Assembly: GCF_041893525.1 (NCBI RefSeq) | Contig: NZ_CP169068.1 | Direction: 5' to 3' (one strand) | Source of the DNA: Phaeobacter bryozoorum | Lineage (GTDB): Bacteria > Pseudomonadota > Alphaproteobacteria > Rhodobacterales > Rhodobacteraceae | DNA length: 64,000 bases | Part shown: in pieces, positions 8,390-17,091 of the stretch | Position numbering within the stretch: the stretch's first letter is position 1 | Layout: each line of letters starts with the position of its first letter | Notes under the pieces: generated by a model | Told to the model about the DNA's origin: nothing | Databases searched by the model: none | What the model saw: only the letters and a program-made list of their open reading frames with translations | Program-made: the position numbers and the translations under genes

Positions 8390-10240
8390 AGCGCTTCTGC
8401 CTTTTCCAGTTTTTCAACCGCCTTCAGCCACAGATCCTCTGCCCGGTCCTGCGCCTCCATCACCTCGGCGTATTTGCGCTGCCAGACCAGCGCCTCATCC
8501 TTGCGATCTTCGTCATAGAGGGCAGGATCGGCCAGTTTCTTGGCCAGTTTGTCGCGCATTTCGCTGACCTTCTCCAGCCGTGCCTCGCCTTTGCGCACCT
8601 CGGCGCGCAGCGCCTGTAGCGCATCGCGCGACGGGCGTTTGGGCTTTTCCGCCTTGGCCTTGGATTTGCCCGCCGGTTTGTCCCGTGTGAGCAGCAGATC
8701 GCGGTAGGAGGGCAGATCGCCCTCATAGGGTTTCACCGTGCCGCCGGAGACCAGCCACAGCCGGTCGGCAACAAGGCTGAGCAGGTGCATATCGTGGCTG
8801 ACCAGAATGACCGCGCCGGAATAGGCGGTCAGCGCCTCCACCAGCGCCTCGCGGCTTTCGATATCCAGGTGGTTGGTCGGCTCGTCGAGGATCAGCAGAT
8901 GCGGCGCGGGCAGGGTGGCCAGCAGCAGCGACAGACGCGCCTTTTGCCCACCAGAGAGGCGCCCGACCTCGGTATCCGCCTGATCCGACCCGAGACCAAA
9001 GCCTGCCAGCCTTGCGCGCAGACGGGCCTGGCCCTCATTGGGGCGTTCGCGTTGCAGATGCTGCAACGGGGTTTCGTCAATATGCAGCTCATCGACCTGA
9101 TGCTGGGCAAAGAAGCCGATCCGCAGCTTGCTGGACTGGGTCATCTTGCCCGTCATTACATCCAGCCGGCCCGACAGCATCTTGGAGAGGGTGGATTTGC
9201 CCTCACCGTTTTTGCCCAGAAGCGCAATGCGGTCGTCCTGATCAATCCGCAGGTCCAGCCGGGCTCAGGATCGTGGTGCCGTCATAGCCCACCGATGCGC
9301 CCTCGGTGGCGATGATCGGCGGCGACAGTTCTTCGGGTTCGGGAAAGGTGAAGACTGTGCGCGCGGCGTCTTCGGGCGCGCGGATGGTCTCCATCTTCTC
9401 CAGCATCTTGACGCGGCTCTGCGCCTGTTTGGCCTTGCTTGCCTTGGCCTTGAACCGATCGACAAAGGCCTGCAAATGCGCCCGGCGGGCGTCCTGCTTC
9501 TTGGCCTGTGCCGCCTGATTGGCGCGGTTGGCAGCGCGCTGGCGGGCAAACTGATCATAGTTGCCGGAATAAAACGTCAGCCCGAGATCTTCGAGATGCA
9601 GGATGCCATTCACTGAGCGGTTCAGCAGCTCGCGGTCGTGGCTGATGATGATCACGGTGTGCGGATACTTGACCAGATAGGCCTCCAGCCACAGCGCGCC
9701 TTCCAGGTCCAGATAGTTGGTCGGCTCATCGAGCAGCAGCAGATCGGGCTGCGAAAACAGCACCGCCGCCAGCGCGACCCGCATCCGCCAGCCACCGGAG
9801 AAATCCGAACAGGGGCGCTGCTGCGCCTCATAGTCAAACCCCAGCCCCTTCAGGATCGAGGCGGCGCGCGCTTCGGCGGACCAGGCGTCGATATCGGCAA
9901 GGCGGGTCTGGATTTCGGCAATTCGGCCCGGATCCTGTGCGGTCTCGGCCTCCGCCAGCAGCTCGGCGCGCTCGGTATCGGCGGCCAGCACCGTATCGAT
10001 CAGCGACACACCCGAGGCTGGAGCCTCCTGCGCGACACCGCCAATGCGCGACCGGCTGGGCAGCGAGATGCTGCCGGATTCCAGCGAGAGCTCATTGCGG
10101 ATGAGGCGGAACAGGGTGGTCTTGCCGGTGCCGTTGCGGCCCACCAATCCGACCTTGTGGCCCGTGGGGATCGTGGCGCTGGCGCCATCGAACAATAGAC
10201 GGCCTTCGACCGCATAGGAGATATCGCTGATACGTAACAT
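8386..10240 (-). pseudogene. ABC-F family ATP-binding protein (Uup/YheS-like), interrupted by a one-base frameshift
   Basis: Two reading frames together encode one ABC-F protein of about 617 residues. ABC-F proteins are soluble ATPases with two nucleotide-binding domains that act on the ribosome. Frame one (10240 to about 9262) holds Walker A GRNGTGKTT (residues 34-42), signature FSGGWRMRV, Walker B LLLDEPTNYLD and the charged linker helix. Frame two (about 9263 to 8386) holds Walker A GKNGEGKST, signature LSGGQKARL and Walker B LILDEPTNHLD, ending in a lysine-rich coiled coil. They join at a run of three G on the plus strand (9261-9263). Removing one base restores an uninterrupted conserved sequence; as written, frame one stops at 9242. 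Either a real inactivating indel or a sequencing error. The same-strand marC overlaps by 4 bp. Confidence 0.85.
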
Positions 10241-10496
10241 GGCAGCGGTGTGACCCAGTGACCCGGTGCTGTCAATTGGCCTCAGGGCGTCCAATGGGCC
10301 AAAGCGTGCCGCGATGCGTCCGAACGGGCATATATGTCGCGACTCTGGCCTGCTACTTTGGCCCGCCGATGGCCCGCACGGGGCAGCGGCAGTGCAACAA
10401 CCCCCTTCCCATGGCGCGCAAGCCATGCTAGGCGGCGCGCGAAGTTTCCGGTCCCGGGAGGTCCATCCCGCGACCCAAATTGCAGGAGTATGCCAA

Positions 10497-10919
10497 ATGG
10501 CTCTGGAACGTACCTTTTCGATCATCAAACCCGATGCAACCCGTCGCAACCTGACCGGCAAGATCAACGCGAAATTCGAAGACGCAGGTCTGCGCATCGT
10601 CGCGCAGAAGCGCATCCACATGACCAAAGAGCAGGCCGGCGTGTTCTACGCTGTCCACGCTGAGCGTCCCTTCTACGACGAACTCTGCGAATTCATGTCC
10701 TCCGAGCCGGTTGTTGTGCAGGTTCTGGAAGGTGAAAACGCCATCGCGAAAAACCGCGAAATCATGGGCGCGACCAACCCCGCAGACGCGGCTCCCGGCA
10801 CCATCCGCGCCGAATTCGCCGAATCCGTCGGCGAAAACTCCGTTCACGGGTCCGACGCACCGGAAACCGCAGCGGTTGAAATCGCCTATTTCTTCTCCGG
10901 TCTGGAGCTGGTCGGCTAA
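10497..10919 (+). CDS. ndk: nucleoside-diphosphate kinase
   Basis: Ndk transfers the gamma phosphate of ATP to other nucleoside diphosphates through a phosphohistidine, balancing the NTP and dNTP pools. The 140-residue product begins ALERTFSIIKPDATRRN, the family N terminus with the KPD motif. It has the phosphate-binding GATNPADAAPGTIRAEF segment and the active-site stretch with Asn-Ser-Val-His-Gly-Ser-Asp, whose histidine (near residue 117) is the phosphorylated residue. Length is standard. The ATG at 10497 has CAGGAG nine bases upstream; the longer frame from 10266 has no family similarity. The gene is monocistronic, with a strong hairpin terminator right after the stop, and is divergent from the ABC-F gene. 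Confidence 0.98.
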   Translation: MALERTFSIIKPDATRRNLTGKINAKFEDAGLRIVAQKRIHMTKEQAGVFYAVHAERPFYDELCEFMSSEPVVVQVLEGENAIAKNREIMGATNPADAAPGTIRAEFAESVGENSVHGSDAPETAAVEIAYFFSGLELVG

Positions 10920-10952
10920 GCCACCGCTGTTTCAGCCTGACTAAAATTGGAA

Positions 10953-10988
10953 AAGGCCGCCCCGGATCATCCGGCGCGGCCTTTTTCT
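10953..10988 (+). terminator. Rho-independent terminator of ndk
   Basis: The arms AAGGCCGC (10953-10960) and GCGGCCTT (10976-10983) are perfectly complementary, with a second inner stem CCGG/CCGG, and are followed by a T-rich run ending near 10988. The position, 33 bases after the ndk stop, fits a terminator for ndk. The DUF4112 gene on the opposite strand ends nearby at 11036, so the hairpin may serve both directions. Confidence 0.9.
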
Positions 10989-11035
10989 TGCGGTCACGGG
11001 TATCGCATGGTCATGATGCCAGTAAGCGGCAGCAA

Positions 11036-11542
11036 TCAGCCGTGGCGCGGCTCTGCGGCCGGGCGCGCGCGGCCCGCGTGCAGCCGACGCGGCAGATCAC
11101 GGGCGGCCTTCAGTGTTCTGCGGGTTGGGGCGTTGATATGGTCGAACCCTCTGCGGGCCAGCCGTTTGGCCAGAGGCTCGCCCGCCATCGTCTTTTTTTC
11201 GAGATGCCGCCTCAGCAGGGCAACATTGCGCAGGTTGGCCTTCCAGCCGATGTCGAAAATGTCACCGATCAGGGGCACGGTGCCGATCAGCGCGTCGATG
11301 CCGATGTTGCCGACCATCCGCGCCAGCGTCCCGGATGAGGCCCCCATGCGATAGCCCGAGAGCACGATATACCCCGCAGGCGCCAGCGCCAGCGCGTCGC
11401 CGACGCCGGGGACCAGCCCCAGGATACTGTCCCAGCCGATCCGCGTGCCGATCACCGGCAGGCGAAACGCGCGGTCCATCCCATGGGCCAGCCGCTCAAG
11501 CGATTGCAGGCGGTCTTCCTGCGGGATCTGCAGGTTAGGCAT
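11036..11542 (-). CDS. DUF4112 domain-containing protein
   Basis: The product is about 168 residues long from the Met at 11542. It carries the DUF4112 pattern: an N-terminal helix with leucines and arginines, then the glycine-rich segment GWDSILGLVPGVGDALALAP, a hydrophobic stretch, and the second Gly/Asp motif LIGTVPLIGDIFDIGWKANLRN. These paired 'LxPxxGD' motifs are diagnostic of the family. No biochemical role is known; members are small, probably membrane-associated proteins. The start at 11542 overlaps the end of the YqaE gene by 8 bp, so both should be on one transcript. The longer frame to 11599 lies inside the upstream gene and is not needed. Confidence 0.85.
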   Translation of the reverse strand: MPNLQIPQEDRLQSLERLAHGMDRAFRLPVIGTRIGWDSILGLVPGVGDALALAPAGYIVLSGYRMGASSGTLARMVGNIGIDALIGTVPLIGDIFDIGWKANLRNVALLRRHLEKKTMAGEPLAKRLARRGFDHINAPTRRTLKAARDLPRRLHAGRARPAAEPRHG

Positions 11543-11705
11543 GCTGCGGCTCCCGCGCGATGACCCAGACGGCATGGACGATACCCGGAATATAGCCAAG
11601 CAGGGTCAGCAGGATGTTCAGCCAGAAATGCTTGCCCAGACCGACCTGTAGAAAGACGCCCAGCGGGGGCAGGATGACGGCGGCGATGATGCGGATAAGA
11701 TCCAT
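11535..11705 (-). CDS. YqaE/Pmp3 family small membrane protein
   Basis: The product is 56 residues long when started at the Met at 11705. Two transmembrane helices are separated by a short loop with the family signature PPLGVFLQVG. The second helix contains the conserved Leu-Leu-Thr-Leu-Leu-Gly-Tyr-Ile-Pro-Gly-Ile-Val-His-Ala segment. Pmp3/YqaE proteolipids influence membrane potential and salt sensitivity in yeast and plants and are stress-associated in bacteria; the role here is unknown. A GAGAATTCTC palindrome lies at 11708-11717, just upstream of the start. It overlaps the DUF4112 gene downstream, and the pair looks like a small stress-membrane operon. Confidence 0.9.
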   Translation of the reverse strand: MDLIRIIAAVILPPLGVFLQVGLGKHFWLNILLTLLGYIPGIVHAVWVIAREPQHA

Positions 11706-11774
11706 GAGAATTCTCCCGGATGTGCGGTTGCTGTTGCGAGGACAACGCGCATCATTCGGCAAATGTTCCCGGAT

Positions 11775-12116
11775 TTAGCGCCGTTCGATCACGCCGATCT
11801 CGTCCAGCGCCCGCTCCAGAGCCGAGCGATTGGCATCGAAACTGCCCGCCTTCAGCGCATCGAACCGCTTGCGCAGCGCCGCCTTCTCCGCCCCCTTGCA
11901 GTCGTTCCAGGGCCGCCCCTGAAGCGCCATCACCAGAACATAATAGCCGATGAAATGCGGTCTGTTGCCAGCCTCCAGCAGGCGGGTGTAGGCGGCATCG
12001 GCCCCCAGGGCGCGCAGCGCCTCGGCCGAGGTGATCCCTGCCTTGCGACAGGCCTCTTCAAAGGCGGGGCCGAGATTGCGGATCGACGACACAGGGGTGG
12101 AGATAGATGCGGACAT
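11775..12116 (-). CDS. TfoX C-terminal domain protein
   Basis: The 113-residue product from the Met at 12116 matches the stand-alone TfoX/Sxy C-terminal domain. It has an initial SSIRNLGPAFEEACRKAGI segment, then an Ala/Leu helix with the Leu-Gly-Ala-Asp-Ala-Ala-Tyr motif, and an aromatic segment with Phe-Ile-Gly-Tyr-Tyr followed by the Gln-Gly-Arg-Pro-Trp region. In gammaproteobacteria full-length TfoX promotes competence gene expression; proteins with only the C-terminal domain have no defined role. The longer frame to 12200 adds residues with no family similarity. The region 12117-12355 between this gene and the divergent ManC-like gene should hold both promoters. Confidence 0.82.
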   Translation of the reverse strand: MSASISTPVSSIRNLGPAFEEACRKAGITSAEALRALGADAAYTRLLEAGNRPHFIGYYVLVMALQGRPWNDCKGAEKAALRKRFDALKAGSFDANRSALERALDEIGVIERR

Positions 12117-12355
12117 ATCGGGAACATACTCAAGGCATCTCTGCCTGTCACGACCGTATTTTAAGGAAATTTGAAACATTTCTATGATGAATTGTGCCAA
12201 GGCCCAACGCTAAGGTTGTGCGGGTGCTATCCTTTTTCGCGCTTCAAAACGCCCACTGGATAGAAGATCGCAAGCACCGACTTCCCTAGTGTGAGATCAA
12301 CACGTCATCCCTGGTTCAAGCCAGACACGCCACGATACGCCGAAAGGAATGCAGC

Positions 12356-13714
12356 ATGATCTATCCCATCGTTCTCGCCGGAGCCACAGACGCCGATGTC
12401 ACCAATGGCGCCGACATGGTGCCGATGCATTTTGAGGATGCTGCCGGCGTCCAAAGCCGCTTCCAGACCCTGCTGTCGGCCGTTGCCACTGCCGAGTTTC
12501 ACGCCCCGACCGTGCTCACCTGCGGCGCTTTTGCCGAGGTGGCGGCCACCCAGATGGAGGCGATGAAGGTCGCGGGCCAGCTGCTGCTGGAGCCGGGCGC
12601 CACCAAAACCGCTGCCGGCACAATTGCAGCGCTGCACAGCCTGAAGGCGGCTGCCGACAGCCTGGTGCTGATCCTGCCTGCGGATCAGGATTTTGACGAT
12701 GCGGATCAGCTTCAGGATGCTCTGGCTCAGGGGATGCAGTCGGCCCAGAACGGCGATATCGTGATGCTCGGCGTACAGACCGATCGCGCCTGCCGCAGCC
12801 ACGGCTATATCGAATGTGCACGCAGCCTCAACGCAGAAGGCGCCACCCCGGTCAGCAGCTTCCTCGATCAGCGCAACCCGGCCTTTGATGGCTGGCGTGA
12901 TCAGCCTGCCGCCAAACTCTGGAGCACTGGTATCTATCTGGCGCGGCTCGACACTTTGATGGCCGCCTACAAGAAATACGCCGCCCGCATTCTGATGCCC
13001 GCAAAGGCCGCCGCCACCCGCGGTATGAAGGTCGACGGGATCCTCGCGCTTGATGCCGACAGCTACCGTCGGGCCCGCAGCAGCACCTTCGAAAGCGCGA
13101 TCCTGTGCCATGCCGCGCGCTTGTCCGTGGTCGAAATGGATGCAGGCTGGGACGAGATGTCGGCCTGGCAGGTGGAACCGGAAGTTGCCAGCGACGCCGA
13201 GTGGGAGGCCTGGTTGGCCGGCAGCGTCTCGGGCGAGGCGACCTGGTGCAAGACCATGCCGCACAGCCGCAAGGATGGCGCGCAGGGCCCCGCCGAGTTG
13301 ACCCAGACCGCAACCGGTGTCAGCGACGCTGCGAGCCTGGCCAGCTGGTACGCCGATCAGCTGAGCGAGGGCGCCTCCCGCAACAGCAGCGAAATCGAAA
13401 CCGAAAGCTGGGGCCGCAGCGAGACCCTCGACACCGGCGCTCATCACATTGTCAAACATCTGACCGTCTTGCCGGGGCAGAGCCTGCCGCTGTCTGTTGC
13501 GACCCTTGGCACCTACTGGCGGGTGGTCGAAGGCTCCGCGATGGTGACCTCGGATGAGCGGGTGCGGATGGTCTGGCGTGATCAGAGCCTCACCAGCGGT
13601 GGCGAAATCCAGCGAATTGACAATATCGGTATCCGTCCGCTGCGCTTGGTCGAAGTGGCCCCGGCGCGCAGTGCCAAGATGTCGAAGCGCAAGTTTGTCC
13701 AGGTGGTTGCCTGA
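12356..13714 (+). CDS. ManC-like protein (mannose-1-phosphate guanylyltransferase homologue) lacking the catalytic signature
   Basis: The 452-residue protein has the layout of bifunctional GDP-mannose pyrophosphorylase/phosphomannose isomerase: an N-terminal Rossmann-type domain (residues 1 to about 270) and a C-terminal cupin (about 350-450). Conserved landmarks remain, including LVLILPADQDFDD near residue 102, Gly-Tyr-Ile-Glu near 150, the Trp-Ser-Thr-Gly-Ile-Tyr segment and a Trp-Asp-Glu-Met-Ser-Ala-Trp block. However, the N-terminal GGxGTRLWPxSR loop that binds nucleotide and magnesium is replaced by an unrelated Ala-Gly-Ala-Thr-Asp-Ala-Asp-Val segment. Many pyrophosphorylase activities depend on that loop, so the enzyme may be inactive or have a new role. 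It is monocistronic, preceded by AAAGGAATG at the ribosome site. The cupin Trp-Arg-Val-Val-Glu-Gly motif is intact. Confidence 0.75.
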   Translation: MIYPIVLAGATDADVTNGADMVPMHFEDAAGVQSRFQTLLSAVATAEFHAPTVLTCGAFAEVAATQMEAMKVAGQLLLEPGATKTAAGTIAALHSLKAAADSLVLILPADQDFDDADQLQDALAQGMQSAQNGDIVMLGVQTDRACRSHGYIECARSLNAEGATPVSSFLDQRNPAFDGWRDQPAAKLWSTGIYLARLDTLMAAYKKYAARILMPAKAAATRGMKVDGILALDADSYRRARSSTFESAILCHAARLSVVEMDAGWDEMSAWQVEPEVASDAEWEAWLAGSVSGEATWCKTMPHSRKDGAQGPAELTQTATGVSDAASLASWYADQLSEGASRNSSEIETESWGRSETLDTGAHHIVKHLTVLPGQSLPLSVATLGTYWRVVEGSAMVTSDERVRMVWRDQSLTSGGEIQRIDNIGIRPLRLVEVAPARSAKMSKRKFVQVVA

Positions 13715-13792
13715 CCCGATCAGAGCGGCGCGAAAACCTCTCGCCGGTCGCAATCCGCGCATAGCCAACCGCCGAACAGCAGGCCGCGACAG

Positions 13793-15583
13793 TCAGCGGC
13801 CCGCTGTCTGTGTCCGGCACCAGATTATCCGCCGTGCAGCCCGGGGGCTGAGATTTCGCATCGCCGCATCTTTCGGGCATAGGGCTTCTACCGCGTCGTG
13901 CTGACTGAGGAAGACCTGACCGCTCAGATGCGTGAGAAAATCGCCGCGCCGCAACCGGTCCATCACCGGTCCTTTAACCTCCGACAGATGCAGGGTGACC
14001 CCCATCTCCGACAGCCGGTGCATGATCTCCTCCAGCGAGTCCAGCGCGCTCAGGTCAATGTCATTGATCGCTGAGCATTGCAGCACCACATGGTCGATCT
14101 GCGGATCATCGGCGACCCGCCGGTGAATGCAGTCCTCCAGAAATCGCGCATTGGCGAAAAACAGGCTCTCATCCACCCGCAGCGTCAGCAGGCTGGGGTG
14201 GGTTTCCACCTCGTGACGCAGGACATTGCGGAAATGCTCGGTGCCCGGCACCCGCCCGACCTCGGCAATATGCGGGCGCGAGGATTTGTAAAGATGCAGC
14301 AGGATCGACAGCAGCACCCCGGCGGTGACCCCGGCCTCGACCCCCAGCAGCAGGGTCAGCGCGATGGTGGCCAGCACTGCGGCAAAATCCGCCTTTGAAT
14401 AGGCCCAGCTCCGCCGCAGGATGGAGAAATCGACCAATCCAAGAACCGCCGTGATGATGGTCGCCGCCAGGGTCGCTTTTGGCAGGAAGTAGATCAGCGG
14501 CGTCAGCGCCACGGCGGCAATGGCCAGCCCGATGGCGGTAAACGCCCCCGCAGCCGGGGTTTCGGCGCCGGCATCAAAATTCACGACGGAGCGGGAAAAC
14601 CCCCCCGTCACCGGGAAACCGCCGGTAAAGGCCGCGCCGAGATTGGCGCTGCCAAGGCCGATCAGCTCCTGATCCGGGTCAATACGCTGGCGCCGTTTCG
14701 CCGCCAGGGTCTGCGCCACCGAGATGGATTCGACAAATCCAATGACCGAGATCAGCACCGCCGGCAATATGAGCTGCCCCAGCAGCTCATACGACAGATC
14801 CGGCAGGGTGAAGGGCGGCAGCGCCTGTGGGACGGCCCCGACAATTCTGACCCCGCGCTCCGCCAGATCCAGCCCCCAGACCGCAAGCGTCGTGGCAATC
14901 ACGGCGGCGACCGGTCCGGCCTTGGTCAGGAACCCGGCCAGCGGTGCGCCGACCCCAAGCGCACGCAGGGCGGGATTCAGCCCATGTCGGACCCAGACCA
15001 GAAACCCCGTCGTCCCAACCCCGATCAGTACCGTCGGCCAGTTCAGCTCAGGCAGGTTCTGTGCCAGCGACAGGAGCAGTTCGGGCAGCGTGTGCCCGTC
15101 GGCATTCACCCCCAGCACATGTTTGATCTGGCTGGTGGCGATCAACACGCCGGAGGCGGTGATAAAACCGGCAATCACCGGATGTGACAGGAAATTGGCC
15201 AGAAACCCAAGCCGCAGCAGCCCCATCGCCAACAGGATCGCGCCGGATAGCGCCGCCAGCGACAGTGCTGCAACCCCGTAGCCGATGCTGCCCTGCGCTG
15301 CGATCTCGCTCAGGCTGGCGGCCGTCATCAGCGAGACCACCGCCACAGGTCCGACGGCCAGCGCCCGGCTGGTGCCAAACACCGCATAAAGCAGGATCGG
15401 CACGATAGAGGCATATAGCCCGGCCTCGGGCGGCAATCCGGCCAGCAGCGCATAGGCCAGCGATTGCGGGATCAGCATGATCGTTACGATCACCGCAGCG
15501 ATCAGATCATTGGTGAGGTTCAGGCGGCTATACGCCCGCCCCCAGGTCAGCAGCGGCACATAGCGGATCAGCAGAGGAGGCAT
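13793..15583 (-). CDS. SulP family anion transporter with C-terminal STAS domain
   Basis: The 596-residue product is a SLC26/SulP-type permease. The membrane region (about residues 15-420) shows the family signature around LIPQSLAYALLAGLPPEAGLYASIV, followed by PVAVVSLMT. A cytoplasmic STAS domain follows (about 440-560), with LRVDESLFFANA and VVLQCSAINDIDLSALDSLEEI. Substrates in the family are sulfate, bicarbonate or other anions; the sequence does not decide which. The STAS domain is intact, with the conserved Ser in the place phosphorylated in anti-sigma antagonists. The start at 15583 has GAGGAGG directly upstream. It lies downstream of the DUF2892 and Crp/Fnr genes on the same strand and may be regulated with them. 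Confidence 0.92.
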   Translation of the reverse strand: MPPLLIRYVPLLTWGRAYSRLNLTNDLIAAVIVTIMLIPQSLAYALLAGLPPEAGLYASIVPILLYAVFGTSRALAVGPVAVVSLMTAASLSEIAAQGSIGYGVAALSLAALSGAILLAMGLLRLGFLANFLSHPVIAGFITASGVLIATSQIKHVLGVNADGHTLPELLLSLAQNLPELNWPTVLIGVGTTGFLVWVRHGLNPALRALGVGAPLAGFLTKAGPVAAVIATTLAVWGLDLAERGVRIVGAVPQALPPFTLPDLSYELLGQLILPAVLISVIGFVESISVAQTLAAKRRQRIDPDQELIGLGSANLGAAFTGGFPVTGGFSRSVVNFDAGAETPAAGAFTAIGLAIAAVALTPLIYFLPKATLAATIITAVLGLVDFSILRRSWAYSKADFAAVLATIALTLLLGVEAGVTAGVLLSILLHLYKSSRPHIAEVGRVPGTEHFRNVLRHEVETHPSLLTLRVDESLFFANARFLEDCIHRRVADDPQIDHVVLQCSAINDIDLSALDSLEEIMHRLSEMGVTLHLSEVKGPVMDRLRRGDFLTHLSGQVFLSQHDAVEALCPKDAAMRNLSPRAARRIIWCRTQTAGR

Positions 15584-15726
15584 TCAGGTCTTTCTTCGCG
15601 TGACACCGGACCGGGGGGCGGTTCGGTAGCGTTTGGCGCTCAGGGCGCTTGGCGTGATGTTGAACAGTGATCATCACGTCGGGTCAAGGGCGCGCAAGAC
15701 GCGACAGCGCCGCGCGCCGCAACCGG

Positions 15727-15939
15727 TCAGCGCCGACAGCTGCGCAGGCCAAGGATCGTGTAGATCGGGCAGCTGCGCGTCAGCGCCACCAGCAGCATGA
15801 CACTGCCAAGCGCCACCGACAGCAGTTTCGCCCAGCCTGCGGCAAAGATGGCATAATCACTGAGAAAGGGGGCGGCGATCAACCCAACACCGAGCATCAG
15901 CCGAATGGCCCGGTCAAGCGTACCTATGTTTCTGGTCAT
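15727..15939 (-). CDS. DUF2892 (YgaP-like) membrane protein
   Basis: The 70-residue product begins MTRNIGTLDRAIRL, the family N terminus. It has two transmembrane segments and the conserved cysteine block Ser-Cys-Pro-Ile-Tyr near the C terminus, as in the membrane domain of YgaP-type rhodanese proteins. Such proteins are often found next to sulfur-metabolism or thiol-handling genes; the function is not established. A good ribosome site (AAAGGAGTGACC) precedes the ATG at 15939. It sits between the Crp/Fnr regulator and SulP on the same strand, with about 140-170 bp on each side, so co-regulation is likely but a shared transcript is not proven. Confidence 0.88.
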   Translation of the reverse strand: MTRNIGTLDRAIRLMLGVGLIAAPFLSDYAIFAAGWAKLLSVALGSVMLLVALTRSCPIYTILGLRSCRR

Positions 15940-16107
15940 CTGGTCACTCCTTTGCGATGTCTCCCACCAGAAAACGCCGGTTCTGCGCAGATGTCTGTGA
16001 CTAAGTCACCCTTGCTGCGCGCCACCCGCAGCCAGCCGCCAGCCTTGGGTTCTGAAGGGACGCCCCACCGGGGCGCGACGCTGACGCGCCCATGGATCAG
16101 TGCCGGG

Positions 16108-16776
16108 TCAGCGCCGGATCAGCCGCTGCAATGCCTCGCGGTCGAGGATATCGACACGGCCGCGTGCCAGTTGCACCCAGCCGCGACGCTGGAACTCCTG
16201 GATCTGCCGCGAGACCACCTCGCGCGCGGTGCCCAGATCGACCGCCAGCTGTTGATGGGTCACGGCGAGGTGATCGCCAGCCGCGGCCAGATCCAGCAGC
16301 GCCTGTGCCAGTCGCACATCGACGCGCTGAAACGCGACCTCGTCGATCACCAGAAACAGATCGGTAATCCGTTTGGAGAAGGCCGAAAACACAAAGCTGC
16401 GAAAATCCGCAGAGGCGGCGACCAGCGCGTCAAACACTGCACGGGGCAGGATGGCTGCGGTTACTGCGGTTTCGGCAATACCCTCTGCTGCATAGTCCTC
16501 ATAGGCCAGCAGGCAGGCGGTGGTCAGCACGCAGCTTTCGCCCGCGTTGATCCGATACAGCAGGATCTCGCGGCCCGTCTCGGAAACCTGCTGCACCCGT
16601 ACGGTGCCATCCAGCAGGAACAGCATGTTTTCCGGGGATTTGCCGGGGCCAAAGATCACCGTGCCGCGGGGCAGGCTCAACTGAGACGACTGCGCAAGAA
16701 TATGCGCCTTGGTCTTGTCATCCAGTCGGGCCAAGCCGGGAAAGCGCTCTATCCAGGGGGTCTGTGCCTCGGTCAT
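16108..16776 (-). CDS. Crp/Fnr family transcriptional regulator (no N-terminal cysteine cluster)
   Basis: The 222-residue protein has the Crp/Fnr architecture: a cyclic-nucleotide-binding-type beta-roll (about residues 15-130, with LPRGTVIFGPGKSPENMLFL and a Gly-Glu-Ser-Cys-Val-Leu phosphate-loop-like segment), a dimer helix, and a winged helix-turn-helix with THQQLAVDLGTAREVVSRQI. It lacks the cysteine cluster that holds the 4Fe-4S of FNR, so it is not an oxygen sensor of that kind. Candidates are nitric-oxide or redox sensors of the Dnr/NnrR or CooA-like groups. The ATG at 16776 has CGGAG upstream; a 98-residue Arg-rich extension of the frame is rejected. It is divergent from the cioAB oxidase operon, which it may control. 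Confidence 0.86.
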   Translation of the reverse strand: MTEAQTPWIERFPGLARLDDKTKAHILAQSSQLSLPRGTVIFGPGKSPENMLFLLDGTVRVQQVSETGREILLYRINAGESCVLTTACLLAYEDYAAEGIAETAVTAAILPRAVFDALVAASADFRSFVFSAFSKRITDLFLVIDEVAFQRVDVRLAQALLDLAAAGDHLAVTHQQLAVDLGTAREVVSRQIQEFQRRGWVQLARGRVDILDREALQRLIRR

Positions 16777-17091
16777 ATCTGCATCTCCGTTTCTGCCTGC
16801 GCCAATGTGCCGCCGCCCGCGCTCCGCAGGTCCGGTTTGGCGGGGGCGGGGAAACCGGCAGGTAAATCCGCCCCTGATGGTCCTGAACCCGCGCTTGCCG
16901 CGTCGCTGCGCGAGGCCTAGCATAGCGGAATAGGCTTGGAATAACTGAGACCTGTCGCCGCGCTGCGGCTTTCTGCCACCTGCAACTTCTCCACCGCGTA
17001 CTAACTTCTGTGCCAATGGATCGCTCGCTCCGCCACTGTCCGGCAGGCCAGACCGAGGCGGGCGGCGCAATTTCTAGGAAAGTGACCAGAT
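16777..17091. promoter_or_regulatory. Divergent intergenic region between Crp/Fnr gene and cioA
   Basis: This 315-bp stretch separates the regulator gene (minus) from cioA (plus) and should contain both promoters. I found no clear FNR-type TTGAT-N4-ATCAA box. A GGTTTGGCGGGGGCGGGGAA stretch near 16834 is G-rich and palindromic in part. The cioA ribosome site is AGGAAAG about ten bases before the ATG. Nothing else recognised. Confidence 0.5.
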
